This document shows, one piece after another, positions 15,806 through 22,467 of a stretch of 36,857 bases of DNA. The notes under the pieces were generated by a model, which saw only the letters and a list, made by a program, of their open reading frames with translations, ran no database searches and was not told the DNA's origin. The DNA is from an uncultured Bacilli bacterium (GTDB lineage Bacteria > Bacillota_I > Bacilli_A > RF39 > UBA660). Each line of letters starts with the position of its first letter. Position 1 is the stretch's first letter. The translations under genes were made by a program, and so were the position numbers. The stretch lies in contig CANQJD010000007.1 of NCBI GenBank assembly GCA_947624175.1, forward strand, positions 1-36,857, in the 5' to 3' direction.

Positions 15806-15821
15806 TAGAGAGGAGGAATAA

Positions 15822-16028
15822 ATGACTTTTGATAGTTTATCTAAATTACAACAATTAGTTGACAAAGAAAGAGTTAAGGCTCTTAAAAAGTTTCAAAGAA
15901 AATATAAAACAAAAGTCCAAAGAGAAGAGTTCTTAAAAGCCATGGACAATAATGATATTAATTTTTTAATTTATTGTACTGATACAATATATGGAAAAAT
16001 GTATCTTTCTAAATTTTTAAAGAAATAA
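15822..16028 (+). CDS. Small hypothetical protein (68 residues)
   Basis: I recognise no family. The peptide is Lys-rich and helical (VDKERVKALKKFQRKYKTKVQREEF) with a hydrophobic C-terminal half (NFLIYCTDTIYGKMYLSKFL). There is no signal peptide. An excellent ribosome binding site (GAGAGGAGG), an extended -10 promoter, a structured leader and a terminator downstream all support a real, regulated gene. Confidence 0.65.
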   Translation: MTFDSLSKLQQLVDKERVKALKKFQRKYKTKVQREEFLKAMDNNDINFLIYCTDTIYGKMYLSKFLKK

Positions 16029-16085
16029 TAATCTCTCCTATCCATTATTCACCTTTTTATTAATTATTATATACACTAATTTTAT

Positions 16086-16128
16086 AAAAACATGCCAACT
16101 TTTAAAAAAGCTGATATGTTTTTATTTT
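16086..16128 (+). terminator. Terminator of the small 15822 gene
   Basis: AAAAACAT pairs with ATGTTTTT (8 bp), with an inner CTTTT/AAAAG helix, followed by TTTATTTTAT. Confidence 0.7.
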
Positions 16129-16366
16129 ATTTATTCAACAATTTTCGTATTTTTTAGAACTTTCATATTAACTTAATTTCCTATATCATTTTTGCTTATA
16201 GTATTATTTATTATTTTTTTTGATTATTATTTTATACTGTAAATATTTTTTTAACATGTAAATTTTATGAATAGCACAAACATTTATTTATTGATATAAG
16301 TATGATATTTTTATTGTTATACTTTATTTCTAATGAATATTTTTTAATATTTTGAATACAATAAAG
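16129..16366. other. AT-rich intergenic stretch before the ncRNA candidate
   Basis: No ORF or clear structure. Very AT-rich filler between a terminator and a consensus -35. Confidence 0.5.
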
Positions 16367-16396
16367 TTGACAAGATCCTTATTTTTTTAGTATATT
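16367..16396 (+). promoter_or_regulatory. Consensus promoter of an orphan small RNA
   Basis: Perfect -35 TTGACA, 18 bp, TATATT, with no start codon or ribosome binding site following. Transcription would start near 16403. Confidence 0.75.
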
Positions 16397-16402
16397 ATAT
16401 AT

Positions 16403-16500
16403 AGTCACTTGCCTGTGAAGGATTAAAGCTGGGTTCTCGAATGAGAGTAGATATATGTTTATATATTTAGAATTCCTTTGCTCCTGGGGCAAGTTTTTTT
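16403..16500 (+). ncRNA. Candidate structured small RNA (about 98 nt), class not recognised
   Basis: The transcript would be closed by ACTTGCC (16407-16413) pairing with GGCAAGT (16488-16494), followed at once by seven T, so the closing helix is also the terminator. A second helix is AAGGA/TCCTT. Inside lie two hairpins: TTCTC-GAAT-GAGAG and ATATAT-GTTT-ATATAT, giving a branched fold. I tried 6S, SRP, tmRNA, T-box and common riboswitch signatures from memory and none fits. The next gene is convergent, so this is not a leader. Confidence 0.65.
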
Positions 16501-16513
16501 ATGCAATAAATTT

Positions 16514-16540
16514 AAAAAAATGTCAACAAAAATGTTAACA
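16514..16540 (-). terminator. Terminator of the AbiE operon
   Basis: Minus strand TGTTAAC-ATTTTT-GTTGACA followed by TTTTTTT, just past the toxin stop codon. Confidence 0.75.
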
Positions 16541-16546
16541 CTTTCA

Positions 16547-17401
16547 CTAAATTGTAACTAATTCTTTTGTTAATAATTCAATAACCAAATTAATTGCATT
16601 CATTATTTCATCATAATCAATATTAGATGCATAAGATTTTTTATTTTTATAATTTTTAAAATTTAATCTTAACTTATCACTTTCTTTTATTTTACTAAAA
16701 TTATATATGATTTTATCTATATCAAAAGCAGTTTTTCTTCTTTCAAAAGTGTTTTTAATTGCCTTTACTAAAACTTTTTTATCAATTTTATCATAATATC
16801 TAGTTAATAAAATATACAAATCATAAAAATCTTTCGTTCTTGTATTCATAATATTATCAGAAATGAATGTTTCAAATTTTTCAGCAATAATAGTTTCCAT
16901 ATTAAAAGCCATAATGTTAATATAAGAATCATCAAACATACATTTATATCTATATTCTAATTCTCTTGGAGTAATTGGATCACCTACTGTTATATCAATA
17001 GATAGTGGTACTTGTAAATGTTCTTTATATCCTAGAAGGTTTACTCTAATTCCTCCATATTTATCATTTAATCTTATTTCGCTTAATTTCTTTAAACTAT
17101 AACTTATTCCATCTTCACAATCTATATTAATTATCTCATTTATAACTTTTTCTATTTTCCTTGCATCGAGTGGAATTCCTTTTATCATAGTATCCATATC
17201 TTGTGTAGTTCTACGATTATCACCAAATATTGCTGATAGTAATAATCCACCTTTTAATATAAAATTGTATTTATATGCACTTATTGATATTCTATATAAA
17301 AGTCTTTCAAAAAAATACATTTGCATAATATCTTGAGGTTCTAAGTTATTTTCATGGGCTTTAGTCTTTACTTTAATTTTTAAATCTTCAGCATCAATCA
17401 T
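16547..17401 (-). CDS. AbiEii-type toxin, nucleotidyltransferase family
   Basis: A 284-residue protein of the AbiEii/AbiGii family (DUF1814-type nucleotidyltransferase). Core motif: LKGGLLLSAIFGDNRRTTQDMD, with KGG at 50-52 and the metal-binding D68-x-D70. A later motif, METIIAEKFET then NTRTKDFYDLY, matches the family's second conserved block. Such toxins transfer nucleotides to targets such as tRNA acceptor ends, and in type IV systems they give abortive phage defence. Its start overlaps the antitoxin stop (TAATG), so translation is coupled. It ends in TAG, unlike its neighbours, which fits horizontal origin. Confidence 0.9.
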   Translation of the reverse strand: MIDAEDLKIKVKTKAHENNLEPQDIMQMYFFERLLYRISISAYKYNFILKGGLLLSAIFGDNRRTTQDMDTMIKGIPLDARKIEKVINEIINIDCEDGISYSLKKLSEIRLNDKYGGIRVNLLGYKEHLQVPLSIDITVGDPITPRELEYRYKCMFDDSYINIMAFNMETIIAEKFETFISDNIMNTRTKDFYDLYILLTRYYDKIDKKVLVKAIKNTFERRKTAFDIDKIIYNFSKIKESDKLRLNFKNYKNKKSYASNIDYDEIMNAINLVIELLTKELVTI

Positions 17402-17994
17402 TATATTAGCATCTCCAAATATTTATTGATATCATCTAGAACATTAAATTTTTTAGCATAATCAAGAAGTAAGGGAAAATTTCTCTTATTTTTATTCTTC
17501 AAATATTCTGTTATAGCATATTTAATTATTTCTATATCCTGATTATCTTTATTTTTTAATAAATCACATATACATCTTTCTGCATTATAACATTTTACAA
17601 ATTGTCCTTGAGGACTTTTCATCTCTATTATTCCTAAATCAAACACTTCTTTTTTCACGAAATGTAGTTTCACTTTTTTTATTTTCCTTAAACTTCCATT
17701 ATATCCCCTATTTACTGTAATATGATATTCACTTGGAACTGACTGGCAAAGGTCTAAAAAATATAAAGCTGTTTCATAAGAAAAAACTGCATTATTTCCA
17801 TAAATTAAATTGAAATATTCATCACCCCAAGTAGAAGGCAAAACATATAAACCTTTTTTTACTCTTTCTAGTTTTTTATTATTAACTAATCTTGTCAAAA
17901 AAATCTTATTTATATTTTTGCTTACTACTTCTTTTGTGGTAATAATTCCATTATTTTTTTTAGCTAAATTTAATATAATATCTTCTTTATTCAT
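17401..17994 (-). CDS. AbiEi-type antitoxin / transcriptional autorepressor
   Basis: A 197-residue protein. The N-terminal winged-helix domain (about 1-50: NNGIITTKEVVSKNI, LTRLVNNKKLERVKKGLYVLP) and the C-terminal domain with NAVFSYETALYFLDL and CDLLKNKDN are typical of the AbiEi antitoxin family. In characterised AbiE systems this protein neutralises the toxin without stable binding (type IV) and represses its own promoter through inverted repeats. A matching palindrome lies directly upstream here. AAAGGA, its ribosome binding site, is inside the outer arm of that palindrome. Confidence 0.9.
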   Translation of the reverse strand: MNKEDIILNLAKKNNGIITTKEVVSKNINKIFLTRLVNNKKLERVKKGLYVLPSTWGDEYFNLIYGNNAVFSYETALYFLDLCQSVPSEYHITVNRGYNGSLRKIKKVKLHFVKKEVFDLGIIEMKSPQGQFVKCYNAERCICDLLKNKDNQDIEIIKYAITEYLKNKNKRNFPLLLDYAKKFNVLDDINKYLEMLI

Positions 17995-18001
17995 TTTCTT
18001 T

Positions 18002-18049
18002 TGTTCCTTTCTACATACATTATATCATATATGTATGTTAAAAGGAACA
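18002..18049. promoter_or_regulatory. Two-tier palindromic operator of the AbiE operon
   Basis: Symmetric layout on the plus strand: TGTTCCTTT, CT, ACATACAT, 10-bp centre, ATGTATGT, TA, AAAGGAACA. The outer arms are 9 bp and the inner arms 8 bp, all perfect. The minus-strand -10 TATAAT (18019-18024) lies across the inner arm and centre, so a bound repressor would block polymerase. Confidence 0.8.
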
Positions 18050-18073
18050 TATTTTTGTTTTTTTCTAAAAATT

Positions 18074-18108
18074 AAAAAAATGTTAACATACTTTATTTGT
18101 TAACATTT
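18074..18108 (-). terminator. Terminator of secA
   Basis: Minus strand AAATGTTAACA, 9-base loop, TGTTAACATTT (11-bp perfect stem), then T-rich. It lies about 100 bp past the secA stop. Confidence 0.85.
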
Positions 18109-18205
18109 CCTTTAATTTCAAATGATTTTTTAATTTTTTTCAAACAAATTACAAATTTGCAAATATTTTATTTTTTTAAATTACTTATAAATCCTTATTT
18201 TATAA

Positions 18206-20698
18206 TCATTTTCCGCAACAGTTCTTGTATTTCTTACCACTGCCACATGGACAAGGGTCATTTCTTCCAACTTTTTCTTTTTTCTTTATAGGTTGTTTAG
18301 TTGTTCCTTCTTCAGTATCATTAGTAATTTGTTTTTTAACAACTTCTTTTCGTTCAATATTTTGTCTTATCTCGGCTTTTAATAGGAAGACTGTTGTATC
18401 TTTATCAATCTTATCAAGCATATTTTCATATAACTCTAAACCTTCCATTGTATAGGCTCTTAAAGGGTCTTCTCCACCATAACCACGCATTCTAACTGCT
18501 TCTCTTAAATGTGATAAGGTGTTAATATTTTCAGTCCAATATTTATCTATAACATTTAAACTAATTGCTTTTTCAAACTCATTAGCAACCTCGATAGGTA
18601 AAACACTTAACTTATCTTCATATTCTTTTTTTACTTTATCATAGATAAAATCAATCATATCATCTGGTTTTAAATCTTCAATATCTTTTAGTTTAATATC
18701 TTTCTTTAATAGATTTTGATTCGTAATATCTAAAATATCTTTTAAATCTTCTTCATTTATCTTATTATCAGTAAAATGAGTATCGACTAAATAAGTAATA
18801 TAAGAATTAATTGTCTCTAAAACTGTATCATGAATTGAATCATTATCTAAAATTTCATTTCTTCTTTCATAAATATCTTCTCTTTGATTATTCATGACAT
18901 CATCATATTGTAGTAAAGCTTTTCTAGTATCAAAGTTATTACCCTCAACTTTTGCTTGAGCACTTGATAAAGCTTTTGTAAAAGTTTTGCTTCTAATGGC
19001 TTGGTCTTCTTCAAATCCCATAGTTTGTAGTAATCCTTTAATTCTATCAGTTCCAAACCTAACCATTAATTCATCTTCCATTGAAACAAAGAATTGACTT
19101 TCTCCTGGGTCTCCTTGACGACCTGAACGACCTCTTAACTGGTTATCAATACGCCTTGATTCATGTCTTTCAGTACCAATTACACATAATCCACCTAAAG
19201 CTTTCGTTTCTTCAGTTAATTTAATATCGGTTCCACGACCAGCCATGTTTGTTGCTATTGTAACTGCACCTTTTTCACCAGCCCTAGCAATAATTTCAGC
19301 TTCACGAGCATGGTTTTTAGCATTTAAAACCTCATGTTTAATACCTTTTTTCGTTAACATACTACTAATTAATTCACTGGTTTCAACTGCAATCGTACCA
19401 ACTAGAATAGGTTGACCTGTTTTATGTTTTTCTTCAATTACTCTAACAATTGATTTATATTTACCTTTTAAAGTTGGATAAACTAAATCAGCATAATCAA
19501 TTCTTGCAACTGGTTTATTAGTTGGAACAGTAATAACATACATATTATAAATATTTCTAAATTCTTCTTCTTCAGTTTTAGCTGTACCAGTCATACCTGA
19601 TAATTTTTTATACATTCTAAATAGATTTTGGAAGGTAATTGTAGCAACCGTTTTGGTTTCTTGGTTAATCTTAACGCCTTCTTTTGCTTCAACTGCTTGA
19701 TGTAATCCATCACTCCATTGTCTTCCTTTCATAACCCGACCTGTAAATGGATCAACGATTAATACTTCACCATCTTGCACTACATAATCAAAGTCTTTCT
19801 TCATTGAATAATTAGCTTTTAAGGCTTGATTAATATAATGGACTAGTTCGGAATTACGCATATCATATAAGTTATCTATTTTAAAGAACTTTTCGGCTTT
19901 AGCATTACCTTCATCGGTTAAAGTAACTCCTTTAGTTTTTTCATCATAGATATAGTCATCATCATTTTTTAAACCTTTAACAAACTTATCAGCCTCTAAA
20001 TAAAGGTTAGCACTTTTAAGTTCACCACCTGAAATAATAAGGGGAGTTCTAGCCTCATCTATTAAAATTGAATCAACTTCATCGATGATTGCATAGTTAA
20101 GTCCTCGACCAACTCGATTTTCTTTTCTAATAACCATATTATCTCTTAAATAATCAAACCCAAGTTCATTATTAGTTGTATATAAGATATCACAGTTATA
20201 TTGTTCTTTCTTTTCACTAGGCGATAATTCTCTTTTATTAACCCCAACACTTAAACCTAAACCTTCATAAATAGGGCCCATCCATTCAGCATTTCTGACT
20301 GTTAAGTATTCATTAACCGTTACAACATGAACTCCATCACCCGTTAAAGCATTTAAGTAGGCTGGAAATGTTGTTACTAAAGTTTTACCTTCACCTGTTT
20401 TAAGTTCAGCAATATTTCCATAATGAATAGCAATTGCCCCAACTAATTGCACATAGAAGGCTTTTTCACCTAATTTTCTATATGCCATTTCGCGAACCGT
20501 TGCATAGGCTTCAACTAAAAGATCATCAAGGGTTTCTCCATTTTTTAATCTTTCTTTAAATTCATCTGTTTTCTCTCTTAACTCTTTATCAGTCTTTTTT
20601 TGATATTCTTCATCTAATGCTACTATTTTATCAGCTAAAGCATTAAATTTTTTTAATTCTTTATATTCATGGTCTAATAATTTTTTAAATATATTCAT
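18206..20698 (-). CDS. secA: Preprotein translocase ATPase SecA
   Basis: An 830-residue motor protein that drives post-translational secretion through SecYEG. Walker A TGEGKTL (101-107), the DEVD box in IIDEVDSILIDEARTPL, the GTAKTE motif, and the second RecA-like domain with TNMAGRGTDIKL and RRIDNQLRGRSGRQGDPG are all present. The C-terminus ends in the zinc-binding SEC-C tail (NDPCPCGSGKKYKNCC), used for SecB/lipid contact. It ends in TGA directly after this tail, which shows that TGA is a stop here. Ribosome binding site AAGGAGG. It is separated from hpf by a strong terminator, so it likely has its own promoter. Confidence 0.98.
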   Translation of the reverse strand: MNIFKKLLDHEYKELKKFNALADKIVALDEEYQKKTDKELREKTDEFKERLKNGETLDDLLVEAYATVREMAYRKLGEKAFYVQLVGAIAIHYGNIAELKTGEGKTLVTTFPAYLNALTGDGVHVVTVNEYLTVRNAEWMGPIYEGLGLSVGVNKRELSPSEKKEQYNCDILYTTNNELGFDYLRDNMVIRKENRVGRGLNYAIIDEVDSILIDEARTPLIISGGELKSANLYLEADKFVKGLKNDDDYIYDEKTKGVTLTDEGNAKAEKFFKIDNLYDMRNSELVHYINQALKANYSMKKDFDYVVQDGEVLIVDPFTGRVMKGRQWSDGLHQAVEAKEGVKINQETKTVATITFQNLFRMYKKLSGMTGTAKTEEEEFRNIYNMYVITVPTNKPVARIDYADLVYPTLKGKYKSIVRVIEEKHKTGQPILVGTIAVETSELISSMLTKKGIKHEVLNAKNHAREAEIIARAGEKGAVTIATNMAGRGTDIKLTEETKALGGLCVIGTERHESRRIDNQLRGRSGRQGDPGESQFFVSMEDELMVRFGTDRIKGLLQTMGFEEDQAIRSKTFTKALSSAQAKVEGNNFDTRKALLQYDDVMNNQREDIYERRNEILDNDSIHDTVLETINSYITYLVDTHFTDNKINEEDLKDILDITNQNLLKKDIKLKDIEDLKPDDMIDFIYDKVKKEYEDKLSVLPIEVANEFEKAISLNVIDKYWTENINTLSHLREAVRMRGYGGEDPLRAYTMEGLELYENMLDKIDKDTTVFLLKAEIRQNIERKEVVKKQITNDTEEGTTKQPIKKKEKVGRNDPCPCGSGKKYKNCCGK

Positions 20699-20730
20699 GT
20701 AATATCCTCCTTAATACATATTATTCTACC

Positions 20731-20765
20731 AAAAAATAAGCAAATTGAAAAGTATTTGCTTATTT
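20731..20765 (-). terminator. Terminator of hpf
   Basis: Minus strand AAATAAGCAAAT, 8-base loop, ATTTGCTTATTT (12-bp perfect stem) then TTT, just after the hpf stop. Confidence 0.9.
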
Positions 20766-20773
20766 AATCTTAA

Positions 20774-21298
20774 TTATTCTCCTTCGATAACTCCATAACC
20801 GCCATCTTTACGTTTATAAACTAAAGCAATTTTTTTAAGGTCGCTATCTTTATACATAAAGAAATTATGTCCTAATAATTCCATTTGTAAAATCGCTTCT
20901 TCAAGATTCATAGGCTTAATTTCAATCTTTTTATGTTTAATCTCTTTATCTTCATCATCTGATAAATCAATTATATCATCAATATTAAACTCTTTTAATC
21001 CTTCTTTTTCTTTCTTCTTTAACTTAGTTTTATTCTTTCTAATTTGTCTTTCTAGTTTATCAACAACAAGGTCAACGGCTGAATAAAAATCACTACTTTC
21101 TTCTTCAGCTCTTAAGATTAAAGTTTTAAGAGGTATTGTAACTTCAACTTTTTGAGAATAACTTCGAACTTTAACATTAACAGTTGCTTTTAAGTTATTA
21201 TCAAGTGTATATTTATCAAGTTTTGATAACTTCTCCTTTACATAATCTTTCATTGAATCGGTAATCTCTAATTTATTACCACGTACTAATACTTCCAC
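20774..21298 (-). CDS. hpf: Ribosome hibernation promoting factor, long form
   Basis: A 174-residue protein with GTG start, preceded by AAAGGAG. The N-terminal domain (about 1-95) has the HPF/RaiA pattern: VRGNKLEITDSMKDYVKEKLSKL, YSAVDLVVDKLERQIRK. A charged linker (about 96-125) leads to the C-terminal dimerisation domain (IKPMNLEEAILQMELLGHNFFMY). The long form alone makes 100S ribosome dimers in stationary phase in Bacillota. The position just upstream of secA is shared with B. subtilis (yvyD-secA). Confidence 0.95.
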   Translation of the reverse strand: MEVLVRGNKLEITDSMKDYVKEKLSKLDKYTLDNNLKATVNVKVRSYSQKVEVTIPLKTLILRAEEESSDFYSAVDLVVDKLERQIRKNKTKLKKKEKEGLKEFNIDDIIDLSDDEDKEIKHKKIEIKPMNLEEAILQMELLGHNFFMYKDSDLKKIALVYKRKDGGYGVIEGE

Positions 21299-21340
21299 AA
21301 TATCATCTCCTTTATATAACTATAATAACATATTTAAAGA

Positions 21341-21366
21341 AAAAAAACTATCGTTTTTATGCGATA
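21341..21366 (-). terminator. Terminator of the cold-shock gene
   Basis: Minus strand TATCG-loop-CGATA followed by a T-rich run (GTTTTTTTT). The 5' arm overlaps the stop codon region. Confidence 0.7.
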
Positions 21367-21575
21367 ATTTCTGATTTTACAACGGTAACATTTAATGCTT
21401 GATATCCTTTTGATGTTTCAAGTAAGTTAAATTCAACATATTGGCCTTCTTGTAATGTTTTATAACCTTCTTGGTTTATTGCTGAATAATGTACAAATAT
21501 ATCTTCTTTGTCAGTAAATTCAATAAAGCCATAGCCTTTTTCGTTATTAAACCATTTAACTCTACCTCTAACCAC
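21357..21575 (-). CDS. csp: Cold-shock family RNA-binding protein (CspA-like)
   Basis: I start at the GTG at 21575, giving 72 residues beginning [20 protein letters not shown], the normal start of this family. AAAGGAAG lies 7 bp upstream, whereas the ORF-track ATG 37 codons earlier has no ribosome binding site. RNP1 (KGYGFIEF) and RNP2 (DIFVHYS) are intact. The protein binds single-stranded RNA/DNA and melts secondary structure. The promoter at 21710 implies a leader of about 130 nt, the long untranslated region typical of temperature-regulated csp genes. Confidence 0.92.
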   Translation of the reverse strand: MVRGRVKWFNNEKGYGFIEFTDKEDIFVHYSAINQEGYKTLQEGQYVEFNLLETSKGYQALNVTVVKSEIIA

Positions 21576-21709
21576 AATCACACTTCCTTTCTTTCTTTTT
21601 TGTAAGCTTACCTTTGATACTTCATGCACGATATCTATAATATCAAATATTTTAAGTTTAAACGACTTTTCTTCTAAATTGTTCATTTTGACTTGTTTTC
21701 AGCAAAAAT

Positions 21710-21737
21710 ATTATAATTTTTTCAATTTGTTCTCCAA
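21710..21737 (-). promoter_or_regulatory. Promoter of the cold-shock gene
   Basis: Minus strand TTGGAG, 16 bp, TATAAT. Transcription would start near 21704, leaving about 130 nt of leader. Confidence 0.55.
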
Positions 21738-21872
21738 AACAACAAAAAATATAACCTTTTAAAGCAATTTTCTATTTTTATAAAAATTATATTGTAAAAT
21801 ATCCCTATAGAAAATTAATTATGAATGCAAATTTTGTCATATTTTGGCAAGTTTAATAAAAAGAAGTAATTG

Positions 21873-21965
21873 TTTTCTATTAATGAACTTTAATATTTCG
21901 CCAAAGTATTAAAGTATCATTACTCCAAGACTGTTAACTTTTGTTAGCAGTCTTTTAATAGAAAA
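21873..21965. repeat. Three-way-junction inverted-repeat element
   Basis: An 11-bp perfect outer stem, TTTTCTATTAA (21873-21883) with TTAATAGAAAA (21955-21965), encloses two further hairpins: ACTTTAATA/TATTAAAGT (21887-21915) and AAGACTGTTAAC-TTTT-GTTAGCAGTCTT (21927-21954). The one non-Watson-Crick pair in the last helix is U-G if the plus strand is read and A-C if the minus strand is read, favouring plus-strand RNA. No T run follows. It could be a structured RNA or a MITE-like element. Confidence 0.6.
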
Positions 21966-21984
21966 AAGATATCCGAAGATACCT
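21961..21984 (-). terminator. Terminator of the 21986 gene
   Basis: Minus strand AGGTATC-TTCG-GATATCT (one G-U) with a UUCG loop, followed by TTTTT, directly after the stop codon. Confidence 0.85.
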
Positions 21985-21985
21985 T

Positions 21986-22345
21986 TTATAATGCTTTTGA
22001 ATTTTGAGTTAAGCCATCTAATTGACTTTTTAAATCCTCTATTTCAGGATTGAAACGATTTAAAACCGCAGCTATCTCATTTCTTAAGTTTATTAATTTA
22101 TTCTTGAATAAAATCATAGTTTGAAAGTCCGTTTTACTAAACTCAAAACCTTGATTTTTTGATTTTAAATCTTCTATTTGTTTTTCAACATAAGCAATTT
22201 CTGTTTCAATCGGATTTAAAACACCATTTCGATAGTTTATTAAATTATAGATTTGGTTTTGTAATAATATTCTTGTTTGAAAATCTGCACCACCTGGTGT
22301 TCTAGTTGAAGCAGTAACTCTTATTCCAGTATTAGCATTATTCAT
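21986..22345 (-). CDS. Small coiled-coil hypothetical protein with internal duplication
   Basis: I use the second ATG (22345), 7 bp from AAGGGGG. The product is 119 residues. I know no family. After a short Thr-rich start, two halves repeat: DFQTRILLQNQIYNLINYRNGVLN and later DFQTMILFKNKLINLRNEIAAVLN, each leading into a charged helix (IEDLKSKNQ / IEDLKSQLD). The helices should form an antiparallel coiled-coil bundle. There is no signal peptide. A near-consensus promoter and a UUCG terminator make it a monocistronic, probably well-expressed gene. Confidence 0.75.
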   Translation of the reverse strand: MNNANTGIRVTASTRTPGGADFQTRILLQNQIYNLINYRNGVLNPIETEIAYVEKQIEDLKSKNQGFEFSKTDFQTMILFKNKLINLRNEIAAVLNRFNPEIEDLKSQLDGLTQNSKAL

Positions 22346-22370
22346 ATACATTCCCCCTTAAACGTCTAAT

Positions 22371-22399
22371 ATTGTATCATAAATCACTAATTTTGTCAA
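22371..22399 (-). promoter_or_regulatory. Promoter of the 21986 gene
   Basis: Minus strand TTGACA, 17 bp, TACAAT with extended -10 (ATGATACAAT). Confidence 0.85.
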
Positions 22400-22467
22400 G
22401 TAAAACTATTTTGTATCAATTTTTTTCATTTTTTTCTACTTTACTTAACAAAACAATATTATTAAAA

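Noticed and set aside
16403-16500. 6S RNA, SRP RNA, T-box or known riboswitch
   Set aside because: Too short and too branched for 6S, no SRP GGAAG domain, no T-box TGGNACCGCG-type sequence, and no downstream gene in the same direction.
21576-21686. The 37-residue N-terminal extension of the cold-shock protein
   Set aside because: No ribosome binding site precedes the ATG at 21686, whereas the GTG at 21575 has one and gives the normal family length. The extension is better read as a long leader.
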